A stretch of 64,000 bases of DNA from Desulfomonile tiedjei (GTDB lineage: Bacteria; Desulfobacterota; Desulfomonilia; Desulfomonilales; Desulfomonilaceae): positions 124,001 through 188,000 of the forward strand of contig JACRDF010000047.1 of NCBI GenBank assembly GCA_016212925.1, written 5' to 3'. Made by a program: the position numbers and the translations under genes. Positions 33,461 through 43,066 of the stretch are shown here, in pieces. Below the pieces are notes generated by a model, which saw only the letters and a program-made list of their open reading frames with translations, was not told where the DNA came from and did no database searches. Positions within the stretch are counted from its first letter, which is position 1. Each line of letters opens with the position of its first letter.

Positions 33461-34807
33461 ATGGAAGCGGAGAAAGGGAAGCAGGTCAAGATCTTCGATA
33501 TTACTCTCAGAGACGGCTCCCAGAGCAAGGTTGCCACACGCATCAAGCTTGATGATCTTCTGAAGGTTGCGACAAAACTGGCGGACACCGGAATTTACGG
33601 CGCTGAAACATGGGGCGGAGCCACGTTCGACGTGTGTGTCCGTTTCCTGAGAGAAGATCCGTGGGAACGAGCCCGCGCTCTAAAACAGGCCATGCCCAAT
33701 GTGAAAAGCATGATGCTCATTCGCGGGCAGAATATAGTGGCTTATTCGAATTTTCCGGACGACGTTGTCGTAAAGTTCGTTGAGGCCGCTGCCCGCAACG
33801 GAATAGATGTGTTTCGCATCTTTGACGCGCTGGACGACATAAGAAACCATGAGGCTGTGGTCAAGGCCGTCAGGGCCGTTGATAAGACCGCGGAGGGAGC
33901 GGTTTGTTATACCATAAGCCCTGTGCACACAATCGAGAAGTTCGTGTCCAAGGCCAGGAAATTGGAGGACATGGGTGTTCATCAAATTGCAATTAAAGAT
34001 ATGGCAGGTCTGATAGATCCTCAGACGACCTATGAGCTTGTTTCAAGCCTGAAGAAAGCAGTGGATGTTCCCATACACCTTCACACCCACGACAATTGCG
34101 GAATGGGCATGATGTCCGTCCTCAAGGCCGTAGAGGCCGGATGCGACATGATCGATTCGGTGCTCAGCCCATTCTCGGGTGGTACCGGGCATCCGTGTAC
34201 GGAATCTCTCGTCTACTCTCTGCACCGTTTCGGTTACCAAACGGGCTGCGACCTGGAGAAACTTACCAAAGCCGCGGAAGAAGCCAAAATCATCAGGACT
34301 TATTACAACGAGTTCGAAGCTCCGTACAGCGGTGTGGATTGCAAGATGCTGGTGACTCAGATCCCGGGAGGGGTTATGTCCAATCTCAGCAGCCAGCTAA
34401 GGCTTCAGAACGCTCTGGACAGGCTGAACGAGATCGTGGACGAGATCCCAAGAGTGCGGGAAGACCTTGGGTGGATACCTCTGGTCACGCCGACATCGCA
34501 GATAGTGGTTTCGCAGGCAACATTCAATGTCCTTCTCGGACGATACAAGATCATAGCCAACCACACGGCAAACCTTCTGAAAGGCCTTTACGGAGAGACA
34601 CCCGCGCCCGTGAACAAGGAGCTGCAAGATAGAGTGCTCAAGGGCGAGAAGCCTGTGACCCTGCGTCCGGCAGAGCTGATGCCTCCCATGTGGCCCGCGC
34701 TGGAAAAAAAGTTTCCCGGCCTCTCTGCAGAAGAAATCCTCATTCACGCCATTTTCCCTCATGAGGCGTCGGGGTATTTCGAAGAAAAGACCAAGGATGC
34801 CGCGTAA
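33461..34807 (+). CDS. Pyruvate carboxylase subunit B / carboxyltransferase-type protein without biotin domain
   Basis: 448 residues of the DRE-TIM family: FDITLRDGSQS (residues about 12-22), AIKDMAGL with the Lys that is carbamylated (near 178-185), HLHTHDNCG with the metal-binding HxH (near 205-213) and IPGGVMSNLSSQL (about 302). It transfers CO2 from carboxybiotin to pyruvate, or the reverse, as in pyruvate carboxylase B, oxaloacetate decarboxylase alpha or transcarboxylase 5S. No biotinyl lysine motif is present, so it needs a separate biotin protein. The ATG at 33461 follows AGGAGG. It precedes the oxidoreductase operon, also a pyruvate enzyme. Confidence 0.88.
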   Translation: MEAEKGKQVKIFDITLRDGSQSKVATRIKLDDLLKVATKLADTGIYGAETWGGATFDVCVRFLREDPWERARALKQAMPNVKSMMLIRGQNIVAYSNFPDDVVVKFVEAAARNGIDVFRIFDALDDIRNHEAVVKAVRAVDKTAEGAVCYTISPVHTIEKFVSKARKLEDMGVHQIAIKDMAGLIDPQTTYELVSSLKKAVDVPIHLHTHDNCGMGMMSVLKAVEAGCDMIDSVLSPFSGGTGHPCTESLVYSLHRFGYQTGCDLEKLTKAAEEAKIIRTYYNEFEAPYSGVDCKMLVTQIPGGVMSNLSSQLRLQNALDRLNEIVDEIPRVREDLGWIPLVTPTSQIVVSQATFNVLLGRYKIIANHTANLLKGLYGETPAPVNKELQDRVLKGEKPVTLRPAELMPPMWPALEKKFPGLSAEEILIHAIFPHEASGYFEEKTKDAA

Positions 34808-34987
34808 ATCGTAGGCTCTTTTCCGTTTTTCGTGAAAGACCGACTAGGCAGCCGGCACTTTTCGTCAAGGCTGCGGCAGGTCGCAGCGACAGTTTTTGTC
34901 GAGCAATACGCATAGCTCCAGGTTGTTACACCAATGCGCCGTCAAAGAAGCGATCTAGGAGGGATCTGAGTTATGGTTGGCCGTTAG

Positions 34988-35066
34988 AATCCCCCCTGTC
35001 CCCCCTTTATAAAGGGGGGGAAGTCATTGCATTACCCCCCTTTGCTAAAGGGGGGCTGGGGGGATT
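34988..35066. repeat. Palindromic C6/G6 repeat (AATCCCCCC...GGGGGGATT)
   Basis: 79 bp: AATCCCCCC at the left, two CCCCCCTTT-(4)-AAAGGGGGG palindromes in the middle, GGGGGGATT at the right. This is a widespread intergenic repeat type that can be mis-called as coding. It ends 65 bp before the oxidoreductase gamma gene and lies in its leader. Confidence 0.75.
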
Positions 35067-35131
35067 TTGCAAGACTGACTGGTTCCGGAAGTTACCTCTT
35101 TTATTGCGCATTCGTATCATTAGGAGGAAAC

Positions 35132-35680
35132 ATGATTGAAATAAGATTCCACGGCAGAGGCGGTCAAGGGGCCGTGACTTCGGCCGAACTTGTTGCCCAA
35201 GCAGCTATCGACGCGGGCAAGTACGCCACGGCGTTCCCGAGTTTCGGCCCTGAAAGAAGGGGCGCTCCTGTCGTGGCTTTTGCCAGGGTGGACGATCAGC
35301 CTGTTCGGTTAAGATCAAAGATCTACCGTCCCGACGTGGTAGTGGTTTTGGATCCTTCACTGCTGGAGATCGCCAATCCCGCGGAAGGTATCCGCGATGG
35401 AGGAATCCTTATCATCAATTCTTCCGGTGACCCCGCGTCAATCCGAAAAAAGCTCGGGTACGAGGGGAAAATGGCCTTAGTGGACGCGAGTAGCATAGCC
35501 AAAGAGGTAATAGGACTTCCCATCACCAACACCACCATGGTGGGCGCGCTCATAAAGGGGACGAATCTGCTGTCTGTGGATTGGCTCAAAGAGCCATTCA
35601 AACGCCGGTTCGGCAAAATCGCGCCGAGAAACATTGAAGCAATGGAAAAGGCATTTACGGAAACCGCAATCGCGGAGTGA
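35132..35680 (+). CDS. porG: 2-oxoacid:ferredoxin oxidoreductase, gamma subunit
   Basis: 182 residues, the gamma domain of pyruvate (or other 2-oxoacid):ferredoxin oxidoreductase: [51 protein letters not shown]. The ATG at 35132 has AGGAGG at ideal spacing; a longer open frame upstream runs through the C6/G6 repeat and is not real. First of four subunit genes (gamma, delta, alpha, beta), with gaps of 65 bases or fewer. The complex breaks down pyruvate to acetyl-CoA, CO2 and reduced ferredoxin, or runs in reverse. Confidence 0.93.
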
Positions 35681-35745
35681 CGCGCAACGGACTGCATAGT
35701 CCTCGAGCTACAAAGCTCGATGCATTACCAAACATAGAGGACCAG

Positions 35746-36042
35746 ATGACCAAACCAATGGAGAAAATCACGTGGCAAGAGATAGCCACCGGCGGAGTCA
35801 TTACCGAGCCCGGCAACGCCTCGTGTTACCACACGGGGACCTGGCGGTCGCAGAGACCGGTCTATCTCGAAGAGAAATGTATCCGGTGTTGGAGATGTTA
35901 CATTATGTGTCCGGATGCGGCCATATCTGCGGATTATCCCAACAACTGCATGGTCTGGAATTTCGACTATTGCAAGGGTTGCGGCATCTGCGCTTACGAA
36001 TGCCCGGTGGATGCCATTGAGATGGTGGAGGAGATGGTGTGA
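35746..36042 (+). CDS. porD: 2-oxoacid:ferredoxin oxidoreductase, delta (ferredoxin) subunit
   Basis: 98 residues carrying two [4Fe-4S] clusters: CIRCWRCYIMCPDAAI and CKGCGICAYECPVDAIEM. It passes electrons from the TPP enzyme to free ferredoxin. I start at the ATG 35746 behind GAGG; the open frame continues further upstream without protein character. The stop overlaps the start of the alpha gene by one base (TGATG). Confidence 0.92.
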   Translation: MTKPMEKITWQEIATGGVITEPGNASCYHTGTWRSQRPVYLEEKCIRCWRCYIMCPDAAISADYPNNCMVWNFDYCKGCGICAYECPVDAIEMVEEMV

Positions 36043-37202
36043 TGGGGCGAAAAGTAGGAATTGAGGTTTCAATAGCTGCGGCCGAAGGTGTCGGACTCTG
36101 CGACGTGGATGTTGTGGCGGCTTATCCCATTACGCCCCAAACACATGTGGTGGAACATCTGTCTGAACTTGTGGCTGCCGGACACCTTGACGCCGAGTTT
36201 GTGCCGGTGGAATCGGAGCACTCGGCCATGAGTGTTTGCTGCGGCTCTGCAGCGGCGGGCGCCCGCACCTTCACGGCCACGGCTTCTCAAGGACTGGCCC
36301 TGATGGCGGAGATCGTCTACATAGCGGCATCAATGAGATTGCCGATTGTGATGTTCCTCTCCAATCGTGCCCTGAGTGGTCCGTTGTCCATCTGGAACGA
36401 CCATTCGGACACCATGATGGTGAGGGACGCCGGCTGGATACAGGTTTTCTGCAAGAACGGCCAAGAGACGTACGACGCTATTTTTCATGCATTCAGGGTC
36501 GCTGAAGATCAGGCGGTGTCTTTGCCGGTGATGATAAATGTGGATGGCTTCATCCTGACTCACGTAATCGAGCCGATAGAATTCTGGACTAAAGAAATGG
36601 TCGGGAAATACCTCCCGCCGTTCAAGCCCTTGAACCGCCTTCACCCGGACAAAGTGGTCAGCATGGGAGCGTTCGGGATGCCGGAAATCTACCTGGAACA
36701 GAAGATGGCTCACAATGTTGCTCTAATCAACTCAAAACCTGTCGTAACAAAAGCCTGGGACGAAATGGCCGAACTGACGGGAAGAAAGTATTCTCCTGTC
36801 GAACTCTACAGAGCCGAAGACGCTGAAACCCTGATCGTGGGCATGGGAACTATTTGCGAGACGGCTTCGTTGGCCGTGGATCAATTCAGGGACGCGGGCA
36901 AAAAAGTAGGCCTGGTGGAGCTTAGGCTCTGGCGGCCTCTCCCTTCTGACGAGATACGTAAAGCGCTTGCAGGGGCCAAGCACGTCGTGGTGCTGGACCG
37001 GGCGATCTCTTTGGGCGGGGCCAATGCTCCTGTAACCTCTGAGATCAGGGCACTTCTCTACGACGAGCCTAAAAAGCCGAAAGTTCATTGCATGATAGCA
37101 GGAATAGGCCAAAGAGACGTTACTCCGGAAGACGTGGTCAAAATGGTAGAAATGGCGCTTTCCGGAAACTTTGACTATCACATCTACGGAGTCCGTGGGT
37201 GA
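36042..37202 (+). CDS. porA: 2-oxoacid:ferredoxin oxidoreductase, alpha subunit
   Basis: 386 residues with the pyrimidine-binding domain and the transketolase-C-like domain (EVSIAAAEGVGLCDVDVVAAYPITPQT, then FVPVESEHSAMSVCCGSAAAG and ALAGAKHVVVLDRAISLG). The pattern of YPITPQTHVVEHL and IWNDHSD fits the pyruvate branch more than the 2-oxoglutarate branch. It starts at ATG 36042 with GGAGGAG, overlapping the delta stop. Confidence 0.93.
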   Translation: MGRKVGIEVSIAAAEGVGLCDVDVVAAYPITPQTHVVEHLSELVAAGHLDAEFVPVESEHSAMSVCCGSAAAGARTFTATASQGLALMAEIVYIAASMRLPIVMFLSNRALSGPLSIWNDHSDTMMVRDAGWIQVFCKNGQETYDAIFHAFRVAEDQAVSLPVMINVDGFILTHVIEPIEFWTKEMVGKYLPPFKPLNRLHPDKVVSMGAFGMPEIYLEQKMAHNVALINSKPVVTKAWDEMAELTGRKYSPVELYRAEDAETLIVGMGTICETASLAVDQFRDAGKKVGLVELRLWRPLPSDEIRKALAGAKHVVVLDRAISLGGANAPVTSEIRALLYDEPKKPKVHCMIAGIGQRDVTPEDVVKMVEMALSGNFDYHIYGVRG

Positions 37203-37228
37203 TCAGAACTACGATATGGAGAATATCT

Positions 37229-38182
37229 ATGGCCGAGGAAGCCGATAAGAAAAAGGTGTTGAAACCGCTCAAGAATTTTCCCACAGAAGAATACCTCAAT
37301 TCAGGTCATCGTGCATGCCAGGGATGCGCGGAAGTTCTGGCCGTCCGGCATGTGCTCAAGGCGATCGGGCCGGACATGGTATTGGCGATGGCCACCGGGT
37401 GCATGGAGATTATTTCGTCACCATATCCTCTAACCTCGTGGAACGTTCCCTGGATACACGTGGCTTTTGAGAATGCCGCGGCGGTGGCGTCAGGGGTGGA
37501 ATCGGGCCTCAAGGCGTTGAGGCGCAAGGGCCGCATACCCGACCGGGATTTGACCGTAGTGGCTATGGGAGGGGACGGCGGCACCTCCGATATAGGATTC
37601 CAAGCCCTCTCCGGAATGATGGAGCGCGGCCACAAGGTGATTTACGTGTGTGTGGACAACGAAGCCTATATGAATACCGGAGTGCAGCGGTCTTCGTCCA
37701 CGCCCTTCGGTGCCACCACGACTACGTCTCCTGCCGGAAAGGTCACTCCCTCAGGCCAAACCACATGGAAGAAGGACATGACAGCGATTGCAGCCGCGCA
37801 CGGGATACCCTATGCTGCAACGGCTTGTCCGACTTTTTATACGGACCTGATCAAGAAGATCCAGAAGGCCAAGGCGGTGAATGGGCCGAGTTATATTCAT
37901 GTGCTGTCTGTCTGCCCCACGGGCTGGAGGATTCCCCCTGAAAAGGCCATTGAATACGGCAAGCTGGCGGTGGATTCGGGAATTTTTCCACTCTATGAAG
38001 TGGAAGCCGGCCAGTGGAAGCTAAACCGAAAGCCCAAGCAGCTCATGCCTGTGGCGGAGTATTTCAAGGGACAGGGCCGGTATCGCCACTTGGAGGAAAA
38101 GCTGACGACCTACATACAGGGCAGGATAACCGAGAGGTGGGAGCAACTCGTTCAGCGTTGCGGGGCCGACGGGGACAAATGA
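37229..38182 (+). CDS. porB: 2-oxoacid:ferredoxin oxidoreductase, beta subunit
   Basis: 317 residues, the TPP-binding subunit: HRACQGCAEVLAVRHV with two cluster-binding Cys (about 32-35), ATGCMEI (about 60), AMGGDGGTSDIGFQAL (TPP/Mg site, near 117-132) and the Cys of AATACPTFYTDL (near 205). NEAYMNTGVQRSSSTPFGATTT is typical of pyruvate enzymes. The ATG at 37229 (MAEEADKK) is preceded by GGAGAA; the frame is open to GTG 37199, which overlaps the alpha gene. Last gene of the operon. Confidence 0.93.
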   Translation: MAEEADKKKVLKPLKNFPTEEYLNSGHRACQGCAEVLAVRHVLKAIGPDMVLAMATGCMEIISSPYPLTSWNVPWIHVAFENAAAVASGVESGLKALRRKGRIPDRDLTVVAMGGDGGTSDIGFQALSGMMERGHKVIYVCVDNEAYMNTGVQRSSSTPFGATTTTSPAGKVTPSGQTTWKKDMTAIAAAHGIPYAATACPTFYTDLIKKIQKAKAVNGPSYIHVLSVCPTGWRIPPEKAIEYGKLAVDSGIFPLYEVEAGQWKLNRKPKQLMPVAEYFKGQGRYRHLEEKLTTYIQGRITERWEQLVQRCGADGDK

Positions 38183-38305
38183 GGCTGCTGTTTTTGCAGG
38201 AACGAGGAATTGGTCCAGGCGAAAGCTAGTACTACAGGAATGCTTCCCACTTCAAAGTGCTTTGTCCCGATCTGCGATCCAAGGCGGACCATGAAAACGA
38301 GAAAG

Positions 38306-38331
38306 CACGGACCTGCGTTAGCAGGTCCGTG
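38306..38331 (-). repeat. Short palindromic repeat CACGGACCTGC...GCAGGTCCGTG
   Basis: Perfect 11-bp stem with a 4-nt loop. A copy on the other strand lies at 60518-60543 and a variant at 60455-60479; flanking bases (GGGTGC before, CTT after, read on the minus strand here) are shared too. It lies in the 490-bp space between the oxidoreductase operon and the RRM gene. That space otherwise holds only a promoter. Confidence 0.7.
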
Positions 38332-38437
38332 GCACCCAAACCCGGCAAAAGGGTAAACCGATTGGGTGATACGGGAAACGAGGCCGGGAAAGCGGACCGA
38401 CGATTCGCTCGCTCGCTTTTTCGGCAATTCAAAAGTC

Positions 38438-38466
38438 TTGACACACCAGGTACCCTAAATTATAAA
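38438..38466 (+). promoter_or_regulatory. Strong sigma-70-type promoter of the RRM gene
   Basis: TTGACA (38438-38443), 17-bp spacer, TATAAA (38461-38466). It leaves a leader of about 200 bases before the RNA-binding-protein gene, a length seen for cold-shock-type regulation. Confidence 0.75.
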
Positions 38467-38671
38467 ATATCTTTATATGTTACTTGACTTTGCCTCCCGG
38501 CCATTCAGGACCACGGGCGTGAAGCAAGAATCAAGATTGTAGGACAGCAACGCTCGTGTCTCGGCGCCTTCCTCTTAGTTCCCAACTTCCCACCGGGAAG
38601 AAGCAATTGCACGTACAACAACCGGCTCTTGTAGAATTAACACGGGTACTTCTTCGCTAAGGAGCAGAAAA

Positions 38672-38974
38672 GTGGCTTCTATCAACATTTATGTCGGAAA
38701 CCTGGCCTTCACCACCACCGATGATCAGCTCAAAGAACTGTTTGAGAACTATGGACAGGTTGAATCGGCCACCATAGTTTCCGACAAGTTCACGGGCCGG
38801 CCGAGAGGTTTCGGCTTTGTCAAGATGCTGGAACGTGAAGAAGGTCTGCGCGCAATCCAAGAATTGGACGCGAAAGACTCTATGGGCCGCAGTCTGAAAG
38901 TCAACGAGGCTCGCCCCCGCACTGATCGTCCCGATCGGCAAGGCGGCGGTGGGAAAGGCTCTCGCTGGCGATAA
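38672..38974 (+). CDS. RRM-type RNA-binding protein
   Basis: 100 residues: one RNA recognition motif with RNP2 IYVGNL (residues 6-11) and RNP1 RGFGFVKM (about 44-51), then a short Arg/Gly-rich tail (GGGGKGSRWR). It is of the small glycine-tailed type seen in cyanobacteria and delta-proteobacteria, often cold-induced. The start is GTG at 38672 with AAGGAG seven bases upstream. The long leader with a strong promoter is consistent with post-transcriptional control. Confidence 0.92.
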   Translation: MASINIYVGNLAFTTTDDQLKELFENYGQVESATIVSDKFTGRPRGFGFVKMLEREEGLRAIQELDAKDSMGRSLKVNEARPRTDRPDRQGGGGKGSRWR

Positions 38975-39214
38975 GCCTTCACCTTTCGAACTGATGAATT
39001 GAGGCTTACAGTGCGACTCGCGCGCGAGGCCCTTGCTGCTCCCGGGCGAACCTTGTATCGCTGATGGTTGGCTCTGCTTTGAGCAATCAACCATCGCACA
39101 CCCTAATTGCCATCCCCTCCCGATGCCTCGACCTTGCACCCGACCCTTTCCATTTTCGGCCCAAACAGCCTCCTTATACCGATGCGCCATAAAAAATACG
39201 ACATTCCCGACGGT

Positions 39215-39292
39215 TGTCATTGCGAGGGCGTCAAGCCCGAAGCAATCTCAGCGGTGAGAGATTGCTTCGTCGCTTCGCTTCTCGCAATGACA
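39215..39292. repeat. Palindromic repeat TGTCATTGCGAG...CTCGCAATGACA
   Basis: 78 bp with perfect 12-bp ends and an inner inverted pair (GAAGCAATCTC / GAGATTGCTTC). This is a well-known bacterial intergenic repeat type. It occupies part of the 458-bp space between the RRM gene and the HerA-like ATPase gene; the rest holds nothing I can support. Confidence 0.8.
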
Positions 39293-39432
39293 GCTCACAA
39301 ACGTATTTTACGAAAATAGTAGCGCATTGGCATTAAGCACTCAAGATGTTGACTTGGCGTGCCGCACGACGCATAGTGCACATAATTACGCTATGAGGGC
39401 TCTCGAATTGGAACTTGGGGAGGCGGGGAACT

Positions 39433-40929
39433 ATGGGCACCGAACCGGGCATTTTTGTGGGCAAGGGCGACTCCCGGATTATTTTGACTCTTAGTTTTGC
39501 AAATCGCCACGGGCTTATAGCAGGCGCCACCGGCACCGGGAAGACCGTTACGCTGCAAGTTCTTGCAGAAGGATTCTCGAAGAGCGGAGTCCCCGTATTC
39601 ATGGCGGATGTGAAAGGCGACCTTTCCGGCATAAGCACGGCCGGCGACGCAAAACCGAAGCTTGCTCAGAGAGCCAAGAAGCTCGGCATGAAGGATTATT
39701 GTCCCGAGGGTTTTCCGGTAGTGTTCTGGGACATTTTCGGGGAACAGGGGCATCCTATTCGCGCGACCGTTTCCGATATGGGGCCACTTCTCCTGGCACG
39801 TCTCCTGGAATTGAACGAGGTTCAAGAGGGCGTCCTCAATGTGGCCTTCAAGGTAGCCGATGACAACGGCCTGCTGCTACTGGACCTCAAGGATCTGCGC
39901 GCTCTTCTTAATCTTCTTTCTGAAAATGCGAAGGATCTTATGCAGAGGTACGGCAACGTGAGCAAGACCTCCGTTGCGGCTATTTTGCGTGGAATTCTGG
40001 TGCTCGAACAGCAAGGGGGCGAAAAGCTGTTCGGGGAGCCGGCTCTGAACCTTAAAGATATCATGCGAACCGACCCCAAGGGATACGGCCAGGCAAATGT
40101 GTTGGCAGCGGACAAGCTTATGGAACATCCAAGGCTCTACGCCACTTTCATGCTCTGGCTCATGTCGGAGCTTTTCGAGGAACTCCCCGAGGTCGGAGAC
40201 CTTGAGAAACCTTTGCTCGTCTTCTTCTTCGACGAGGCTCACCTGCTTTTCGACGAAGCGCCGAAAGCATTAATGGAGAAGATAGAGAAGGTCGTTCGAC
40301 TCGTCAGGTCCAAAGGTATCGGAATCTACTTTATTTCGCAGAACCCCCTCGACATTCCGGAAACCGTTCTTGGACAGCTCGGCAACCGTGTCCAACATGC
40401 TCTGCGAGCATTCACTCCTAAGGACGAAAAGGCGGTTCGGACAGCCGCGCAGACGTTCAGGCCAAACCCTAAGCTCGACACTGTTCGGGCGATCACTGAA
40501 CTTGAGGTCGGTGAAGCTCTGGTTTCCACCTTGGAAGCGTCAGGAGCGCCAAGCGTGGTTCAGCGTGCTCTCATTGCTCCTCCCTCATCGAGGATAGGTC
40601 CCATCAGCGTGGACGAGCGCATGACGATCATTAATTCAAGCCCATTGTTTGGCAAGTACGAGGATTTGATTGATCGAGAATCCGCCTACGAGCAGCTTAA
40701 GTCCCGGGGCGCGCGTATAAGCCCTGGGCCTGCGCCCGACGCAGAGGCCGGCAGTCAAACCCAAATGCCGAATGAGAAGGGCTGGGGGTTACCAGACATC
40801 CTGACCGGTGCCGGCAGAAAAGACAGTGTCCTCGAAGCTATGGCGAAAAGCGCTGCCAGGAGCATCGGGAGTTCTATCGGCAGACAGATAGTGCGGGGGA
40901 TTCTGGGATCCATTCTCAAGGGAAAATGA
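39433..40929 (+). CDS. HerA-like ATPase of the DUF853 family
   Basis: 498 residues: Walker [10 protein letters not shown] (near residues 31-39), DVKGDLSG, Walker [11 protein letters not shown] (about 265-274), [17 protein letters not shown] and a Gly/Arg-rich C-terminus. It belongs to the FtsK/HerA P-loop group of DUF853; function in bacteria is unclear, although they resemble DNA-pumping ATPases. I start at ATG 39433 behind GGGGAGGCGGGGAACT; an earlier TTG at 39415 overlaps that site. It stands alone, with no NurA nuclease gene next to it. Confidence 0.9.
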   Translation: MGTEPGIFVGKGDSRIILTLSFANRHGLIAGATGTGKTVTLQVLAEGFSKSGVPVFMADVKGDLSGISTAGDAKPKLAQRAKKLGMKDYCPEGFPVVFWDIFGEQGHPIRATVSDMGPLLLARLLELNEVQEGVLNVAFKVADDNGLLLLDLKDLRALLNLLSENAKDLMQRYGNVSKTSVAAILRGILVLEQQGGEKLFGEPALNLKDIMRTDPKGYGQANVLAADKLMEHPRLYATFMLWLMSELFEELPEVGDLEKPLLVFFFDEAHLLFDEAPKALMEKIEKVVRLVRSKGIGIYFISQNPLDIPETVLGQLGNRVQHALRAFTPKDEKAVRTAAQTFRPNPKLDTVRAITELEVGEALVSTLEASGAPSVVQRALIAPPSSRIGPISVDERMTIINSSPLFGKYEDLIDRESAYEQLKSRGARISPGPAPDAEAGSQTQMPNEKGWGLPDILTGAGRKDSVLEAMAKSAARSIGSSIGRQIVRGILGSILKGK

Positions 40930-40975
40930 CCAGGAAGACCGCTCTTAATGGCAATGGAGGCGAGAGTCTCCTGCC

Positions 40976-41845
40976 ATGCGAGGTGAACCTGAAAGGAAGA
41001 TCTTGTCTGTCGAAATAATGCTTGCCATCATTCTCGGAGCACTGCTCCATGCGACTTGGAATGCTCTGGTCCGTTCGGCAGCTGACAAATTGTTGGATAG
41101 TGTTCTCGTTATCGGAGTTGCGGGCGTTTTAGCCGGAGGTTTGTTGCCGTTCATGCCCCTTCCCGCGGTGGCGAGCTGGCCGTATTTGATGGCGTCCGTC
41201 GTGGTGCATTTAGCTTATTTCCTATTCGTAGGACTGGCCTATCGCGATGCTGAACTCGGCTTCGCGTATCCGATCATGCGAGGAACTGCCCCGGCGCTCT
41301 CAGCAATTGGTGCGACCTTGGTGTTGAACGAGTCGCCGCTTCTGCTGGGATGGGTGGGGGTTTTCCTGATTTCTTTCGGAGTTTTGGTTCTTTCGTTCGA
41401 TTCGTGGCGAACGGGATCATTGAAGACTTCTTCGTTGGTGTTTGCGCTCTCGAATGCGATTGTGATCGTAATCTATACTCTGGTTGACGGACAGGGGGTT
41501 CGGCTGTCGAACAACGCGATCAGCTACATCGGATGGATGTTTTTCTTGATCGCTGTCTTTATTGTTCTTGCGTCCATCGTGATGCATCGAGGTATGGTGG
41601 CAAGCCTTTTGCGACCGAATCTGGTAAGAAGCGCGGTGGGTGGCGCCTGTGTTCTGGGATCATACGGGATTGCGCTCTGGGCAATGACGCGAGCACCTAT
41701 TGCGCTTGTGGCTGCCCTGCGGGAAACGTCCGTCATATTTGCAGTGATCATTGGAGCCTATTTCTTGGGTGAGCGCATCACTGGCCTACGCGTCCTGTCG
41801 GTCCTAATGGTTACTGCAGGGGCCGTCGCCATAAAAATTTCATGA
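40976..41845 (+). CDS. EamA-family (DMT) transporter
   Basis: 289 residues with ten membrane helices in two five-helix halves, each with the EamA pattern (ILGALLHATWNALVRS and ALVAALRETSVIFAVIIGAYFLGERI). Such proteins export metabolites or drugs; the substrate is not predictable. The start is uncertain: the ATG at 40976 has a distant GGAGG, while a TTG nine codons on has AAAGGAAG at closer spacing. It is 46 bp after the HerA-like gene. Confidence 0.83.
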   Translation: MRGEPERKILSVEIMLAIILGALLHATWNALVRSAADKLLDSVLVIGVAGVLAGGLLPFMPLPAVASWPYLMASVVVHLAYFLFVGLAYRDAELGFAYPIMRGTAPALSAIGATLVLNESPLLLGWVGVFLISFGVLVLSFDSWRTGSLKTSSLVFALSNAIVIVIYTLVDGQGVRLSNNAISYIGWMFFLIAVFIVLASIVMHRGMVASLLRPNLVRSAVGGACVLGSYGIALWAMTRAPIALVAALRETSVIFAVIIGAYFLGERITGLRVLSVLMVTAGAVAIKIS

Positions 41846-41907
41846 ATGGTGTCTCGCTCTGCCCTACAGTCATCTCTGTTTGTTCGATTGCGAATTCGTT
41901 TGAAATG

Positions 41908-42810
41908 TCAAGGTCCGGCCGTATTGTTTCCCCGGTTTCCCCAGGAGCCGTAGCGCATGGAATAAACCTTGGTCACCTCGGCCCCGAAATAGAATGCCTG
42001 TGCCGAATAATAAACCCAGACCAGTAATAGAAAAAGCGACCCCGCAGCCCCGTAAACGGATTTCAACACCGAAGAAGAAAGATACAATCCGAAAAGGTAT
42101 TTTCCCGTCAAGAACAGGAACGAAGTAACGAAAGAACCCACTAGAACAGCTTTCCATTCCATATGCCGATCCGGAATCAGCTTGTAAATCAGGACAAGCA
42201 GTATGGGAATCATTCCAAACTGAGTAATCAAGCGTAACTGGCCCAGGATGTCCACTGGAATAACAAAGGCTTTGGCAAAAAAAGAACTTACCGCTGACAA
42301 TACGGTGTTTGTGATTACCGCGGCCAACAGAAGAATTCCTATTCCCACTACGCAAACAAATGAAACTATCCTTGAACGTAATAGCCTTAACAAACCGCTC
42401 TTCTCTCCCGGATCCACGCCGCAGATTGCATTAAGCGATGACTGCAATTCGACAAAAACCGCTGTGCCTGCTATTACCGCGCCGATTACGGCAATTATGG
42501 ACAAGTGCCTGCCGGTTAGTTCGGAGCTAAGGATCTTCAACAGGGATAGGACGTATTCCGCGGATTCAGGATTTATCAGATATTCGAATCTGGCAATCAG
42601 CTCCGATTCAGCCCTAGAGTTGCCAATCACCAGGCCCGCGATGCTCAGAGCCATAAGAAAAGCGGGAACAATGGAAAACATCGTGTAAAATGCTAGAGCC
42701 GCGGCCTTTCTAATGGCGTTATCATCCACGAACGCCCTGATCGTCTGCGCAACAAATCCAAAAACCTCTCTTATCCAGTGCGGGCAAATCTCCATCAGAA
42801 ATTCTTGCAC
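41908..42810 (-). CDS. YihY/BrkB-family membrane protein
   Basis: 300 residues with six membrane helices and the family's start (RAFVDDNAIRKAAALAFYTMFSIVPAFLMALSIAG). The conserved LYKLIPDR-like element appears as LIYKLIPDRHMEWK, and WVYYSAQAFYFGAEVTKVY lies at the end. Once called ribonuclease BN, this family has no proven RNase activity; a membrane transport or envelope role is more likely. Start GTG at 42810 follows AGAGGGGAAC. It is convergent with the EamA gene. Confidence 0.88.
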   Translation of the reverse strand: MQEFLMEICPHWIREVFGFVAQTIRAFVDDNAIRKAAALAFYTMFSIVPAFLMALSIAGLVIGNSRAESELIARFEYLINPESAEYVLSLLKILSSELTGRHLSIIAVIGAVIAGTAVFVELQSSLNAICGVDPGEKSGLLRLLRSRIVSFVCVVGIGILLLAAVITNTVLSAVSSFFAKAFVIPVDILGQLRLITQFGMIPILLVLIYKLIPDRHMEWKAVLVGSFVTSFLFLTGKYLFGLYLSSSVLKSVYGAAGSLFLLLVWVYYSAQAFYFGAEVTKVYSMRYGSWGNRGNNTAGP

Positions 42811-43066
42811 AGTGCTGTTCCCCTCTAACGTGGAGATGTGTGTCGAGACCTGCGGTGTCAGACTTGTGGCACGGAAGTCAACTGCAGGTATTGAATCCCC
42901 ATTCGTTATTATCAGAAAGTCTGCGCTTTGACCTCAAATTTCGGGGTGCTGCCAGGTCCCTCCAAACTGACTACAAGTACCGAAAGGGATTGAAAAGGAT
43001 TGTTAGCGATCGAAACCTTTCATAGTTCGTTCAGGGGGAGTGATCATGTTGTACCGATAATGATCT

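Noticed and set aside
35027-35131. Upstream extension of the oxidoreductase gamma gene
   Set aside because: It translates the C6/G6 repeat, and a perfect ribosome site lies in front of the ATG at 35132.
38306-38331. Possible CRISPR or array-like repeats
   Set aside because: The repeats are single palindromes with no regular spacing or spacers, and no cas gene is present.
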